Source: Brevibacillus brevis
GTDB taxonomy: Bacteria; Bacillota; Bacilli; Brevibacillales; Brevibacillaceae
Length of the DNA stretch: 64,000 nucleotides
Assembly: GCF_900637055.1 (NCBI RefSeq)
Contig: NZ_LR134338.1
Location: 6,411,501-6,475,500 of the forward strand
Reading direction: 5' to 3'
Shown here one piece after another: positions 33,891 to 41,951 of the stretch. The stretch's first letter is position 1. Each line of letters begins with the position of its first letter. The notes beneath the pieces are model-generated. The model did not search any database and was not told the origin of the DNA. It saw nothing but the letters and a program-made list of their open reading frames with translations. Position numbers and translations under genes: made by a program.

Positions 33891-33919
33891 CTAGGTAAAA
33901 AAAATAAGGGTTTGCTCAC
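33891..33919 (-). promoter_or_regulatory. Second copy of the split-sigma promoter-like motif
   Basis: On the minus strand GTGAGCAAA, 14 bases, ACCTAG, identical in both blocks and in spacing to 31970-31998. The -35-like block lies in the loop of a small dyad (AGGGT/ACCCT). Confidence 0.68.
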
Positions 33920-33955
33920 CCTTTTGGAAAGATTTTGGAATCAAATTTGTTGTTG

Positions 33956-33984
33956 AAAGTGGCGTCTATCCGCCTAGCCACTTT
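33956..33984. other. Isolated stem-loop upstream of the DUF4855-like gene
   Basis: AAAGTGGC (33956-33963) pairs with GCCACTTT (33977-33984) and TTCT follows on the plus strand. No plus-strand gene ends nearby, so it may be a leftover terminator or an insulator against read-through. The remaining bases to 34223 hold no recognisable gene. Confidence 0.45.
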
Positions 33985-34223
33985 TCTCAAATGAATAGGA
34001 ACAAAAAGAAATGCAACATGATGAATTTATGTCAACCTACTACTAGCTTGGATGGTCTAACTTTCATCAACATTATACTTAATCGTGAATTTTTATTCGC
34101 CGTGGGGCGCGTATTTAGTGGACAAGATGCCAGCTTGCATAATTGCAATAATTTTCATAATGGTTATTTGGAAAACTATGGTAGAGTCTACTTGTATTGA
34201 TTATCCAGAAGGGAGTGTGTATC

Positions 34224-34691
34224 ATGCCTGTTGAAACATTCAAAGCAACTGCACATCTACAGAAGGGAATGGTTGTGAAGGCCAGTTCCAGAAATTTCGA
34301 GATAACCATCGATGAACCAAAAAGCTTGGGAGGTACGGATACCGGCATGAACCCGGTTGAACTGGTACTCTCCGCATTAGGCGCCTGCCAATCGATCGTT
34401 GCCAGAGTATATGCCCGGAAGTTTAACGTTCAACTCGACGATTTTTGGGTGGAAGTTGAAGGCGATCTCGATACGGATGGCTTCATGAACAAATCTGATG
34501 TCCGCCGCGGGTATTCTGAAATTCGATACACCTTTCATATCAAAACCGATGCTCCTAGAGAGCAAGTAGAGTCTTTTGTTGAATTTTTGGAACAGACATG
34601 CCCCGTTGGAGATACGATTGCGAATCCTGTTACGCTTAAGTTAAACGGAATTGTTATTGAAAAACCGAGCGAGATAAAGGCAAATGATTAA
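34224..34691 (+). CDS. OsmC/Ohr family peroxidase-like protein
   Basis: The 155-residue protein has the OsmC fold signature: GGTDTGMNPVELVLSALGACQSIVARVYARK with the first reactive Cys, and EQTCPVGDTIANP with the second. These two Cys reduce hydroperoxides in family members. The length and the CP motif fit the YhfA/OsmC branch, not Ohr. GGGAG lies eight bases before ATG 34224; an in-frame upstream start lacks such a site. It is probably cytoplasmic and monocistronic. Confidence 0.88.
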   Translation: MPVETFKATAHLQKGMVVKASSRNFEITIDEPKSLGGTDTGMNPVELVLSALGACQSIVARVYARKFNVQLDDFWVEVEGDLDTDGFMNKSDVRRGYSEIRYTFHIKTDAPREQVESFVEFLEQTCPVGDTIANPVTLKLNGIVIEKPSEIKAND

Positions 34692-34694
34692 AAT

Positions 34695-34718
34695 AAGGCT
34701 CCCAACCGGGAGCCTTTG
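34695..34718. terminator. Bidirectional terminator between osmC-like gene and uppP
   Basis: AAGGCTCCC and GGGAGCCTT form a perfect stem around AACC. T-runs follow on both strands, stronger on the minus strand (TTATTTT). Confidence 0.85.
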
Positions 34719-34733
34719 TCGTATTTTTGATTT

Positions 34734-35576
34734 TTACATAAACACAAAGTAAATGACCGCTGCCAGCACCAAACGATAAATCGCAAAGGGTGTCAGCTTG
34801 ATACGGTTAATCAGCTTCAAGAAGAAACGGATCGACAGAAGCGCGAACACAAACGCGCTAATAAAACCGATGACGAAAAACGGAATGCTGTCCATTGTTA
34901 TCGCATCCCAACGCTTCAACAGCGACAAAAAGCTCGCTCCCGCCATGATCGGCACCGCCATAATAAACGTAAAATCAGCCGCTGCACGATGGCTCATGCC
35001 CAACAGTACGCCCCCGGAGATCGTGGAACCCGAACGGGAAAAGCCAGGCCACAGGGAGAAACATTGAATGAGTCCAACCAGCAACGCTTGCTTGTACGTA
35101 ATTTGGTCAACCGATTCGATCTTGGCACGCCTTGGTCGGAACCAATCCGCAGCCAGCATGAGCAGAGCGCCCAGCACCAGACCGATTACCACTGTCTTTG
35201 TAGAGAACAAATACTCATCGATGTAGTCATCAAACAGAACACCCAGAATCCCCGCTGGAATCAACCCGACAATGACCGTAGCCAAATTCAGTCGAGGCCC
35301 TGCTGGAATCTCGCTCTTACCCGCCAGCTTTTTCAAGCCGAGCAAGCTCATGAACCGATCCCACATCAGTACGACAACAGCCAAAATCGAGCCGAGCTGA
35401 ATGACAATCTTGAAGGTATTCGCCACTTCTGGTGAAAACATCTCTTTCGTTTGGAACAAAAAGTCATCCACGATGATCATGTGACCCGTAGAGGAAACCG
35501 GGGCAAACTCAGTCAATCCTTCTACTAGCCCCAGCACAATCGCGACAAAAGCTTCCCAGAGACTCAAAAATTCCAC
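34734..35576 (-). CDS. uppP: Undecaprenyl-diphosphatase UppP/BacA
   Basis: The roughly 280-residue membrane protein has both family motifs: GLVEGLTEFAPVSSTGHMII near the N-terminus and WPGFSRSGSTISGG in the second half, holding the catalytic Glu, Ser, His and Arg. It dephosphorylates undecaprenyl diphosphate on the outer membrane face, recycling the lipid carrier for peptidoglycan and polysaccharides, and confers bacitracin tolerance. The start is uncertain: the frame is open to 35660, but family length favours GTG 35576 or TTG 35567, the latter with AGGAG ten bases upstream. It lies next to the polysaccharide operon that also needs the carrier or its recycling. Confidence 0.93.
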   Translation of the reverse strand: MEFLSLWEAFVAIVLGLVEGLTEFAPVSSTGHMIIVDDFLFQTKEMFSPEVANTFKIVIQLGSILAVVVLMWDRFMSLLGLKKLAGKSEIPAGPRLNLATVIVGLIPAGILGVLFDDYIDEYLFSTKTVVIGLVLGALLMLAADWFRPRRAKIESVDQITYKQALLVGLIQCFSLWPGFSRSGSTISGGVLLGMSHRAAADFTFIMAVPIMAGASFLSLLKRWDAITMDSIPFFVIGFISAFVFALLSIRFFLKLINRIKLTPFAIYRLVLAAVIYFVFM

Positions 35577-35724
35577 GCTCCTATGAATGATGTCCAAAAT
35601 CATATGTAGCAGCCGCCCTGTAAAAGAGCAGACTACCGCTTCTAGCATTATAACGTTCATCTCTGGTACAAAGTTACATCATGATAGAAAAACATTCTAG
35701 CAAATCCCAGATGGGTGTTATTTC

Positions 35725-35785
35725 GAAGCGGACAGTCATACCCCTTGCGGGGCGTAGGCCGAAGCGTAGACTGGAAATTCGCTTC
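35725..35785. repeat. Structured palindromic element, possible dispersed repeat or small RNA
   Basis: Nested inverted repeats: GAAGCG/CGCTTC outside, CAGTC/GACTG inside, and a CCCC-TTGC-GGGG hairpin in the centre, in 61 bases. No T-run follows. The high-GC composition and nested dyads differ from the ordinary terminators around it. It lies between the 3' end of the polysaccharide operon and the uppP 5' end. Confidence 0.5.
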
Positions 35786-35804
35786 TTCCCTCCACCACAG
35801 CCAC

Positions 35805-36869
35805 TCACCGATTCACATATTGCAACGTCCCTTCCCCCATGTCACCAAGTCGCCAAAGCGCGATTTTCTCAATGCCCGCTTTCTTCGCAACTGCGACCCA
35901 TTGAGACAGTGTTACTTCATCAGCATACCAAACCGTGTGCTTTTGGCCGTCCTCACCCATATAGTCGAAGTACAAGCTGCCGCTAGCTTCATCCCGCTTT
36001 GGCGGCTCGATACTCGAGATGGCAAGATCCGCTGCCTGCTTTTCCGTCACAGCCGTCACTTTTCCATCACTAGCCCAGTCAAATCCGCCTACAGACAGGG
36101 CCATGACCTTGTCGCCCGGTACTTTTTTCATTCGATGGGCAAGCTCCTCGATAAATGAATGATCGGCTTTAGGACCTGGCTCCGTAGTCGTACCATACAA
36201 ATTGTAAGCCATCATGACGTAGGTAGGACCTATTGGCAATGCCAAGTCTTCAATCGGAGCGCGTGGCTCCAACACAATACGAAGCGACTTCCCTTCCTGC
36301 TCCATATGCTGATACAAGGTATGGATAAAAGTAAGGAAGTTGTCCCAGTCTTTCTCGTCAATTCTCTCATAATCGATTTCTAAACCATGAAAGCCATTCT
36401 GGATCACGGCATTCTTGATCTCCATAATGTGCTTGGTACGGCTAGCATCTGTCGCCATGAGCCTGCTGACAATCGACGGGTCCTTTTGAACCTGCGTACC
36501 ATCACTGTTCAAACGATCATTCACAATGGTCAAATCGAGATCAACATAGCTGCCCTGCTTCGATGCTTCCTTGATCGCAGGCATCGCCTTGGTCATGCGG
36601 TCAGTAAAATGCAACTTGTCATTTTCATCAAAATACGCCGCGAAGACTTGCACACTGGACAAGCCATCCGTCATCCTGCGGAAATCCTCCAAACCGGATT
36701 CCCACTGCCAGTCTACTACCCATGCAGACAATTCCGTCGTGTTGTTGGCTGCATCTACACTCTCCAAGCCCTCGGTATCATTCCATTTCATCATGTACCA
36801 TACAAGGATGGCACACACTACTATCAGAAGAGCAGTCAAAATGATCGATCGTTTCTTGATGGTTGACAC
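35805..36869 (-). CDS. GH18-like glycosidase, membrane-anchored
   Basis: The 354-residue protein begins with a basic tail and one membrane helix (SIILTALLIVVCAILVWYMM). The rest is a GH18 chitinase-like barrel: SAWVVDWQWESGLEDF, VFAAYFDENDKL, and GFHGLEIDYERIDEKDW, where the DYE corresponds to the catalytic DxE end of the GH18 motif. WRLGDMGEGTLQYV closes the barrel. It may trim or release the polymer made by the synthase upstream in the operon. GTG 36869 with GGGGGA ten bases upstream fits the membrane anchor; the longer open frame is in low-quality sequence without a ribosome-binding site. Confidence 0.78.
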   Translation of the reverse strand: MSTIKKRSIILTALLIVVCAILVWYMMKWNDTEGLESVDAANNTTELSAWVVDWQWESGLEDFRRMTDGLSSVQVFAAYFDENDKLHFTDRMTKAMPAIKEASKQGSYVDLDLTIVNDRLNSDGTQVQKDPSIVSRLMATDASRTKHIMEIKNAVIQNGFHGLEIDYERIDEKDWDNFLTFIHTLYQHMEQEGKSLRIVLEPRAPIEDLALPIGPTYVMMAYNLYGTTTEPGPKADHSFIEELAHRMKKVPGDKVMALSVGGFDWASDGKVTAVTEKQAADLAISSIEPPKRDEASGSLYFDYMGEDGQKHTVWYADEVTLSQWVAVAKKAGIEKIALWRLGDMGEGTLQYVNR

Positions 36870-36897
36870 CTTACACTGATCCCCCTTGTTTCGGATT

Positions 36898-38670
36898 TTA
36901 AAAGGTGTCGATGACCCAGTCCATTGTGGCAGAAAAAGCTTTCTTGATCGAACTGACGACTCCTGCAAGCCCTGTCTGCACATTACTGAACAGCATCTGC
37001 TGCTCACCATTTGGTTGCTCCAGGGACCCAATCTGTACGTCCGCAAACACCCCGTCATAAATGTCGTCCTTTTTGTTCACTTCACTATAGGCCGCTTCCA
37101 ATGCGACACCACCACTGCTAATGCTTGGATCGATCTGTTGCTTATCCAAGAGCGGTATCTTGTCCACGGAAACACTGAGACGGTCGCCTTGAACAGTCAT
37201 TTCGAATGGACGCGTATTTTTTATGTTGATCGGGTATTTTTCCAGCTCGGGAGCACCAGACTCGCCTTGCTCTCTCGTATAAACAGAGGCACGGTCGAAG
37301 GTCAAATCTTCAGGATTCCAAACCACTTGGCTCAATTCTGTCTTGAAAAGCTCCTGAACCTCTCCTTTTTCCTTCTTCTGCTCGACGCGCAGCTCATTAT
37401 CATGCAGGACGACCCGTACAAAACTGCCTTTTTCCCGATCATAGCGCAAATAAATGGACTGCTTGCCGATTACATTCCCTTCCAGCTTGGCAGAAAGCTT
37501 GATATCCTTCTGGCTGTCGCTGTTTTTTAAATATAACATGCCAGAGCCAGCAGCTGGAGAGGTCAAGACGATCTGATCCTCCATAAATTGCGCGGCACCA
37601 CCGAGACGGTCCCACTCTTTGGCCTGCTCTTCATCGCCGCGAACGAAGCGAATCTTCTCGTCGGTGTCTTTTTGGATGCGCATCAACAAATGATTCGTGT
37701 ACCAGTAAGGTTCTGGCTGCACGCGGGTCAGGTTGTACAGATCGCCCTCGCTGTCGTTGTAGGCGGTTCCTTCCCGGTTAAAGTGCATCGTAAAATACTT
37801 TTTGATATTCGCATCGTTCGCATCCGCTACCAGGCGATTCATGCCGCCATACAGGGTGTTCGCATGCATGATCATATACGCACCCGGGACAAAGCCCAAT
37901 TGCTCCATATACGTATCATTCATCAGCTTGTAGTCTTCGCTGATTCTCGCTTCCATCTTGCTTCTGTCTTCCATCGGGATCATGTTGCTGTCACGAATAA
38001 AGTCCATCAAGTAGTGGTTATAGTAGCCCACCTTTGTTTTATTCGATAATTCACTCTCATCCTTCACCCCGATGAAATTGCCCTGATCATCAAATACATT
38101 GATATATGTCAATCGATAGCCGTTAGAGCCGAGCTCCCAGAAACCATTTTCCATCATTTTTTTCATGTCCTCGGGCTGGAGGAACTTGTTTTCGCTATTC
38201 CCCATCTTGTTTCCGTAAGACAATGCCGTTGCTTTGAAGTTGTACTTCTCCAAGAGCGGCTGGGCAAACAAGCTCGAATCGTTGCGGCCATCTTCAAAGG
38301 CCAAGAACAGAGCCTTGTCCGGAAGTGGCTTCTTGTTCTTATAAAAGTCCAAAACATCCTGCTGCGAGATGGTTTGATAGCCTTGATCGTAAAGCGCCTG
38401 AAGCTGCTCATCCAATTGCTTCTTGGCTACCAGCTTCGGTGTACCTGAACGGCCTACGCCAAAATAGGAGATGGCGATAAAGCCTTTTTCATTCGTCCAG
38501 TTTGCTTTATTCGGTTCCTCGTACTTCTTCCAATCAAAAACGGCATTGTATAACATGACACCCAAGACGACTAAGATAGCGACCTGGATCAGCGTCTTGA
38601 TAAATTTATTGCGATCTTTTTTCCGATAGTCCAAGACATCACTCGTCGTTTTCCCCATAACTCCTGACAC
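36898..38670 (-). CDS. Polysaccharide-deacetylase-like membrane protein
   Basis: The product, about 590 residues, has a short cytoplasmic tail, one membrane helix (LIQVAILVVLGVMLYNAVF) and a NodB-like domain: FIAISYFGVGRSG, ALFLAFEDGRNDSSLFAQPLLEKYNFKATALSYG and ENGFWELGSNGYRL. The usual TFDDG and HxxNH metal motifs are altered (AFEDG, ELGSNG), so it may have lost deacetylase activity. A beta-rich C-terminal half of about 200 residues (sugar-binding-like) follows. It resembles bifunctional PgaB-type polymer-modifying proteins. The start is uncertain: GTG 38670 has GGAG five bases upstream; ATG 38658 and GTG 38694 are alternatives. Confidence 0.7.
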   Translation of the reverse strand: MSGVMGKTTSDVLDYRKKDRNKFIKTLIQVAILVVLGVMLYNAVFDWKKYEEPNKANWTNEKGFIAISYFGVGRSGTPKLVAKKQLDEQLQALYDQGYQTISQQDVLDFYKNKKPLPDKALFLAFEDGRNDSSLFAQPLLEKYNFKATALSYGNKMGNSENKFLQPEDMKKMMENGFWELGSNGYRLTYINVFDDQGNFIGVKDESELSNKTKVGYYNHYLMDFIRDSNMIPMEDRSKMEARISEDYKLMNDTYMEQLGFVPGAYMIMHANTLYGGMNRLVADANDANIKKYFTMHFNREGTAYNDSEGDLYNLTRVQPEPYWYTNHLLMRIQKDTDEKIRFVRGDEEQAKEWDRLGGAAQFMEDQIVLTSPAAGSGMLYLKNSDSQKDIKLSAKLEGNVIGKQSIYLRYDREKGSFVRVVLHDNELRVEQKKEKGEVQELFKTELSQVVWNPEDLTFDRASVYTREQGESGAPELEKYPINIKNTRPFEMTVQGDRLSVSVDKIPLLDKQQIDPSISSGGVALEAAYSEVNKKDDIYDGVFADVQIGSLEQPNGEQQMLFSNVQTGLAGVVSSIKKAFSATMDWVIDTF

Positions 38671-38694
38671 CCTCACTCCCTTTGTCTTTCCCAC

Positions 38695-40581
38695 TTAAAA
38701 AGGCAACCCAAAGCCTTTTTTGTTCTTCTTTCGGGCTTCTTTTTTCAATCTCGCTTCGACGTCCTGCGGCGTTTCTCGGGTACCCCAAGTCGATTTCCAG
38801 AAGGTCACCCAAGCCACAGGCATCTGCCACAACAGCACCAGCTCATAAAACACACAAAAGACAATCCCGAAAATCCACAGCTTGCTTCTACGGAAAAACA
38901 GATGGGCCAAACTCATTAAGAGCGCCATCAACAGCAAGCCCATTAAAAACGTGCCCGGGAAAACGTGATGAACGAGCGGAACGTATACGAGGTTGTACAG
39001 TACGATGACGGGAGCAGCGATAGGAACAATCAGACCGATGTAAAAGAAGATCGCCATAAAAGGCTCCTTGCGCCAAATAAAGCCGCTGGCACGCAAAGAT
39101 TCCCTCAACCACGAACGCTTCCAGCGCATCTGCTGCTTCAAAAATACGTTCATGTCTGACGGCACAATCGTCGAGCAAATCGCAGAATCCTGATAGCCTG
39201 TCCGATGTGTTCGCAAAATAAAGTTGGTCATGCTTCGGTCATCGCCAAAAGTGGCAGGCTGCCCGAGAAACTTCTGATTCAGCCATGCTTCAGAATGCTG
39301 CAAAATCAATTCCTTGCGATAGCAAGACAACGGCCCAGACAAGCAGGTCACACTGTCAAACCACGACTCAGCCGCCTTCATGATGCGAAAAGCAATGTAG
39401 TAACGAACCGTTTGCAGCTTGGTGATCGCGTTGGTGAACTTGTTTTCCACATCCGTACGCCCTGCGACACCACCCATTTTCGGATCTTGAAAAGGCTGTA
39501 CGAGGTTGCGGATCGCAGTCGGCTCCAAAAAGCTGTCTGAATCAACGAAGACAACCAAATCGTGCTTCGCCATTTCCACACCTTTTACCAAAGCGACCCG
39601 TTTCCCGCCGTTTTCCGGAAGAATGTGCATCTTCACGCGTTCACGGGTCATATAGCGCTCGGCCTCGTTATGAATCATATCGATGACCTTTTGAATCTCT
39701 TCTGCTGATCGGTCCGTCGAACGGTCGTCTACTACGATGACCTCCAGCTTATCAATTGGGTAATTTTGATTCACACAACTCAAAATCGTCCGGTGAATCC
39801 ACTGCTCTTCGTTGAAGCACGGAATAATGATGCTCACGCCCGGTGTATAGTCCGGATTGACGGGAACCTCCCGATAAAGAGCACCGAATAAATACCGTGT
39901 CAGCAAAAAGGCAGCAGCAATCAAGCTGTACAAATACAAGTAAATGTTGTATTTGAAATAAATCACGCTCTCCGCTCGCATGAGCACGATAAACGCCGCA
40001 GCGACAAACAGGGAAGCACTTGCGATATAAATCGCGTATCCCCAGCGCTTTTTACGAAAATACTCGGTCAGCGGTTTGGAAAACTCGAAGGCGAGCATGA
40101 ACTTCTGACGCCCGTCCTCTTCCTGCGTAAACCGGCGAACGACAGTTGCATCCAGCTTCACGGTTGACTCATAGCCTTCTGGCATCGTACCTGGCGGAAT
40201 CGTGCAATGGATCATAAACACTTGTCCCACCTGGATGTCTTCCATCTCCGAATCTAGTTCAACTAATAGTCCAGTCGAAGAAATGTCGACGGCTCTGGCC
40301 TTGTTTCCATCCTTGACCCGCTGTTTCTTGGTCAATAGCGTCACTGGGAAATCCGCCATATAGCGCAGACTCAGCATCCGAATGCGATTCAAATATTCCG
40401 GGTTCTCCAGGTTTCCTGGCTCACTCGTGTCTTTAGCACCGCGGCGGTCCACTTGGACACGAATTTTCTCCGGGTCTGGCACATTCGATAGCACGCGCCT
40501 CTCTGTCTTGGAAACCGTCAGTACTTCTTCGATTTTCTCTTTCTTTTTCGGCTTTATTTTCTCTATCAACTGTTTCATCAC
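38695..40581 (-). CDS. PilZ-domain family 2 glycosyltransferase, exopolysaccharide synthase
   Basis: The 628-residue protein starts with a charged tail and a PilZ-like domain (about 65-180) with DISSTG at residues 99-104. The arginine motif is imperfect (R68 and R73, four residues apart, not three). Two membrane helices (about 180-230) precede a processive GT2 domain with VDDRSTD, VDSDS, GDDR and QMRWKRSW, the QxxRW motif of synthases. Three to four C-terminal helices end the protein. The layout resembles hyaluronan, cellulose or PNAG synthases with their PilZ control domain moved to the N-terminus. Polymerisation from a nucleotide sugar with concurrent export is expected. Control by cyclic di-GMP is likely but not proven given the altered motif. 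Confidence 0.88.
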   Translation of the reverse strand: MMKQLIEKIKPKKKEKIEEVLTVSKTERRVLSNVPDPEKIRVQVDRRGAKDTSEPGNLENPEYLNRIRMLSLRYMADFPVTLLTKKQRVKDGNKARAVDISSTGLLVELDSEMEDIQVGQVFMIHCTIPPGTMPEGYESTVKLDATVVRRFTQEEDGRQKFMLAFEFSKPLTEYFRKKRWGYAIYIASASLFVAAAFIVLMRAESVIYFKYNIYLYLYSLIAAAFLLTRYLFGALYREVPVNPDYTPGVSIIIPCFNEEQWIHRTILSCVNQNYPIDKLEVIVVDDRSTDRSAEEIQKVIDMIHNEAERYMTRERVKMHILPENGGKRVALVKGVEMAKHDLVVFVDSDSFLEPTAIRNLVQPFQDPKMGGVAGRTDVENKFTNAITKLQTVRYYIAFRIMKAAESWFDSVTCLSGPLSCYRKELILQHSEAWLNQKFLGQPATFGDDRSMTNFILRTHRTGYQDSAICSTIVPSDMNVFLKQQMRWKRSWLRESLRASGFIWRKEPFMAIFFYIGLIVPIAAPVIVLYNLVYVPLVHHVFPGTFLMGLLLMALLMSLAHLFFRRSKLWIFGIVFCVFYELVLLWQMPVAWVTFWKSTWGTRETPQDVEARLKKEARKKNKKGFGLPF

Positions 40582-40604
40582 TGTCGCTCTCTCCCCTCCA
40601 CTGC

Positions 40605-41918
40605 CTACAAGCTCCAGTAATGAAATCCACTGTTTTCAAAGTCAGCTTTGGAATAAGTCTCTTTTATATCGATCATGATTTTTGCTTCATTCTTGCCGTA
40701 CATCGCGGCAAAATCAGCAACTCCCATCTTGGCAAAGGCAGCATGCGGCACCGCTACAACCACCATGTCCAAGTCGTGGAGAGCCTCCATCTCTGACAGC
40801 TCGATGCCGTATTCCTCGTATGCCTCCCGGGGATTCACCATCGGGTCTACGACCAGCGGGCTGATCCCGTACTCCTTCAGTTCCTCGATGATGTCCGTCA
40901 CCTTGGTATTGCGAATATCTGCGCAGTCCTCTTTATAGGACAGGCCTAAAATACCAATCCGTACATTTTGAAGGTCGAGCTTCGAGCGAACGGCCATTTT
41001 GATGATCTGTTGGGCGACATATTTCCCCATGCCATCGTTAATATGTCTGGCCGCCAAGATAATGCGGGAGCGATAGCCGCTGTCTTCTGCTTTGTACGTT
41101 AAATAGTAAGGGTCGATACCGATGCAATGCCCTCCGACCAAGCCCGGTGTAAAAGGGAGAAAGTTCCATTTCGTTCCTGCCGCTCTCAATACGGCTTTCG
41201 TCGGGATATCCATCTGATTGAACAGCATCGCCAGCTCATTCATAAACGCTATATTGACATCCCGCTGAGCATTTTCAATGACTTTTGCTGCTTCCGCCAC
41301 CTTGATGCTTTCCGCTCGATAAACGCCTGCCTTAATCACGAGCTCGTAGACGCTTGCCACGATTCCCAGCGTTTCTTCATCCATCCCCGATACAATCTTT
41401 ACGATGTTTTCCAGACGATTTACCTTGTCTCCCGGGTTGATGCGTTCAGGTGAATACCCGATCTTGAAGTCTTCCCCACAACGCAAGCCCGACTCCGCCT
41501 CCAGGATTGGCAAGCATACATCTTCGGTTGCCCCTGGATAAACGGTTGATTCAAAGACAACGATTGACCCTTTTCTCAACTGTCTGCCAACCATGCGGGA
41601 TGCACTTTCTACATATTTCAGGTCGGGAACATTCCCGCTTTTGACCGGAGTAGGCACTGCTACAATATAAAACCGTGCTTCTTGCAATCTATTTTCATCT
41701 GAAGTGAATTCTATTGCTGCGTCACTCGTTAGCTCCTGATTCACGTCAGCATCATGAAAGTTTCCCTTTTGATAGGCTGCCACTTTCTCTTTGTTTACAT
41801 CGAAGCCAATCACATCAGCACGCTTGGACAGTGCCACCGCAATCGGCAAGCCTACGTACCCAAGACCGACAACGGCAATTTTTTCTTTCCTCTCCACAAT
41901 CCCTTCGTACAAATTCAT
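40605..41918 (-). CDS. UDP-N-acetylhexosamine/UDP-glucose 6-dehydrogenase family protein
   Basis: The 437-residue protein has the Rossmann motif KIAVVGLGYVGLPIA, PTPVKSGNVPDL, ESTVYPGATEDVC, SPERINPGDK and the catalytic Cys in FTPGLVGGHCIGIDPYYL. ILGLSYKEDCADIRNT follows. The pattern fits the WecC/WbpA/TviB branch that oxidises UDP-HexNAc to the uronic acid. It should supply a UDP-HexNAcA or UDP-uronate substrate to the adjacent synthase. GGGAG lies seven bases before the ATG. The gene is 23 bp upstream of the synthase, clearly co-transcribed. Confidence 0.9.
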   Translation of the reverse strand: MNLYEGIVERKEKIAVVGLGYVGLPIAVALSKRADVIGFDVNKEKVAAYQKGNFHDADVNQELTSDAAIEFTSDENRLQEARFYIVAVPTPVKSGNVPDLKYVESASRMVGRQLRKGSIVVFESTVYPGATEDVCLPILEAESGLRCGEDFKIGYSPERINPGDKVNRLENIVKIVSGMDEETLGIVASVYELVIKAGVYRAESIKVAEAAKVIENAQRDVNIAFMNELAMLFNQMDIPTKAVLRAAGTKWNFLPFTPGLVGGHCIGIDPYYLTYKAEDSGYRSRIILAARHINDGMGKYVAQQIIKMAVRSKLDLQNVRIGILGLSYKEDCADIRNTKVTDIIEELKEYGISPLVVDPMVNPREAYEEYGIELSEMEALHDLDMVVVAVPHAAFAKMGVADFAAMYGKNEAKIMIDIKETYSKADFENSGFHYWSL

Positions 41919-41951
41919 AAGCTGGCTCCCTCTCCCTGTTCTATTTTGGCA

